Below, one piece after another: positions 41,304-42,143 of a stretch of DNA of 42,143 nucleotides. The notes under the pieces were generated by a model. It saw only the letters and a list, made by a program, of their open reading frames with translations, was not told where the DNA came from and made no database searches. Every line of letters starts with the position of its first letter. The stretch's first letter is position 1. The position numbers and the translations under genes were made by a program. Origin of the DNA: Candidatus Poseidoniales archaeon (GTDB lineage Archaea; Thermoplasmatota; Poseidoniia; Poseidoniales; Poseidoniaceae); assembly GCA_003602605.1 (NCBI GenBank), contig QQRW01000007.1:1-42143 (forward strand), given 5' to 3'.

Positions 41304-42138
41304 AGCGCTGACCTTGATGGGCGACTTTCCAGCCAAATGAAATCACTTGCTTCATCTGTTCGCCTTCAGCGTCATACAGTGGATTGGTATGATTGAGATG
41401 AGTGAAATACACTTCAGAGTCGCCATCTTCACGGGTTCCAAGCATGTTCAGCGTTTGAAGGACTGGCGGGTGGGGGACTTTGGACTGGTCTCGTCCTCCG
41501 AGTTCGTCTTTCGACCAGAAAGTTCCATCGAGTAAAGCAATGTCGATTTGCATACTTGAAAGCCATTCTCGAATCGATGAGGCAGAGTGAACTGCGAGTG
41601 TTTCCTTCCACGTATCATGGTCAGGCAAGAACAACAGTGACTTATTTGGGCCACGAACAATGAAAGCATGCATGTCTGACAATTCATCTCGGTGTGGGAT
41701 TTGAACAGCCTCAATGATGAGGTTTTCAGCGTTAAACAATTGCTCGCCATGATTGAACGTATGAATCTCAAAAACGCCTTGCTGAACCATGAGATTCCAC
41801 TGCGGTGTTTGATTGACAAGTTGATGCATTGCGTTAGAGACATGTAAATTGATGCCGCGTGATGCAAGTGTTTCACGGCCGAACAATCCAAGCCCATCGA
41901 TGTGACCAAAGTGTGCATGGGTCAACAACAAATGGTGAACTTCGGTTTGACCCCATAAGGTGAATTGATCACCTAAGTGACGGGTCGCTTCGACGAGGAT
42001 GTTTGTGCCACCGTCGCTGCGCAGACCCAGTGAAACCGGATAGTGTTGTTCTATCACATTGGCACAGCATGGCCTCAAACAGCCAGGCTGGGGATGGCCG
42101 CCGTCTTGGGCGACTCCAAGTACTGTTACTTCGACCAT
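41293..42138 (-). CDS. PqqB-like metallo-beta-lactamase-fold hydrolase
   Basis: A 281-residue protein. It opens VEVTVLGVAQDGGHPQPGCLRPCC, the PqqB-like start. The metal motif is LLLTHAHFGHIDGLGLFGRE, where the usual HxHxDH aspartate is replaced by glycine (HAHFGH), as I recall for bacterial PqqB-like relatives. FLPDHDTW and FTHLNHTNPLYD are further family motifs. No other PQQ synthesis gene or peptide precursor is in the window, so a role in PQQ synthesis is unlikely or unproven; hydrolysis or oxidation of a small ester or peptide is possible. It starts at the ATG at 42138 close to the window end, so upstream partners are not visible. Confidence 0.8.
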   Translation of the reverse strand: MVEVTVLGVAQDGGHPQPGCLRPCCANVIEQHYPVSLGLRSDGGTNILVEATRHLGDQFTLWGQTEVHHLLLTHAHFGHIDGLGLFGRETLASRGINLHVSNAMHQLVNQTPQWNLMVQQGVFEIHTFNHGEQLFNAENLIIEAVQIPHRDELSDMHAFIVRGPNKSLLFLPDHDTWKETLAVHSASSIREWLSSMQIDIALLDGTFWSKDELGGRDQSKVPHPPVLQTLNMLGTREDGDSEVYFTHLNHTNPLYDAEGEQMKQVISFGWKVAHQGQRFTL

Positions 42139-42143
42139 GGCCA

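Noticed and set aside
1-42143. CRISPR arrays, tRNA or rRNA genes, insertion sequences
   Set aside because: The gaps are all under about 180 bases and hold promoters, hairpins or ribosome sites; no spaced direct repeats, cloverleaf sequences or transposase-like frames were seen.

Overview
The window looks like a chromosome segment of a planktonic euryarchaeon, most likely of the Poseidoniia (Marine Group II or a close relative in the Thermoplasmatota). The archaeal markers are clear: the large subunit of DNA polymerase D, the S13-S4-S11-RNA polymerase subunit D operon, diphthine synthase, a Trm5-type tRNA methyltransferase, a stand-alone GMP synthase amidotransferase subunit and a Pcc1-like KEOPS subunit. 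Large acidic secreted proteins with PPC, CARDB, PKD, LVIVD and thrombospondin type 3 modules, and a class II fumarase, fit a marine heterotroph that has exchanged genes with bacteria. The lineage is inferred from gene content only. Coding density is very high: no gap exceeds about 180 bases, and I see no rRNA, tRNA, CRISPR array or insertion sequence.

Layout. 1-9800 is mainly cell-surface biology: an LVIVD surface protein cut by the window edge, a cupredoxin-like anchored protein, a PKD protein, a TPR protein, and a 1008-residue secreted protein with a membrane partner. Inside it sits a small divergent locus with an HxlR-type regulator, a 39-residue CDGSH-like mini-protein and a two-helix membrane protein. 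9860-16250 holds metabolic and information genes (guaA subunit A, FAD oxidoreductase, AP endonuclease, Pcc1, HflX, membrane and beta-propeller proteins). 16250-18830 holds a membrane protein divergent from an SPFH/band 7 operon that also encodes a ribbon-helix-helix protein and two small membrane proteins. 18826-24700 has fumarase, cyclophilin and a 1244-residue secreted multidomain protein. 24764-29302 is the rpoD-rps11-rps4-rps13 operon followed on the same strand by a THUMP-like methyltransferase and pyrE. 29411-36974 is the large polymerase D subunit followed by four tightly coupled genes. 36992-42138 holds a 41-residue zinc ribbon, trm5, dph5, a sodium:solute symporter with an extra outer domain, and a PqqB-like hydrolase.

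The most interesting candidate is the overlapping four-gene cassette at 33613-36974: a histidine-rich membrane protein, a ketoacyl synthase III with an intact Cys-His-Asn triad, a haem-oxygenase-like (probably di-iron) enzyme and an unrecognised His-rich protein. In an archaeon with isoprenoid lipids this suggests a dedicated acyl-derived product pathway. Other points of interest are the CDGSH-like/HxlR locus, the SPFH/ribbon-helix-helix operon, alternative hairpins around the pyrE start, and a recurring TATA box about 24-30 bases before start codons, pointing to leaderless transcripts.
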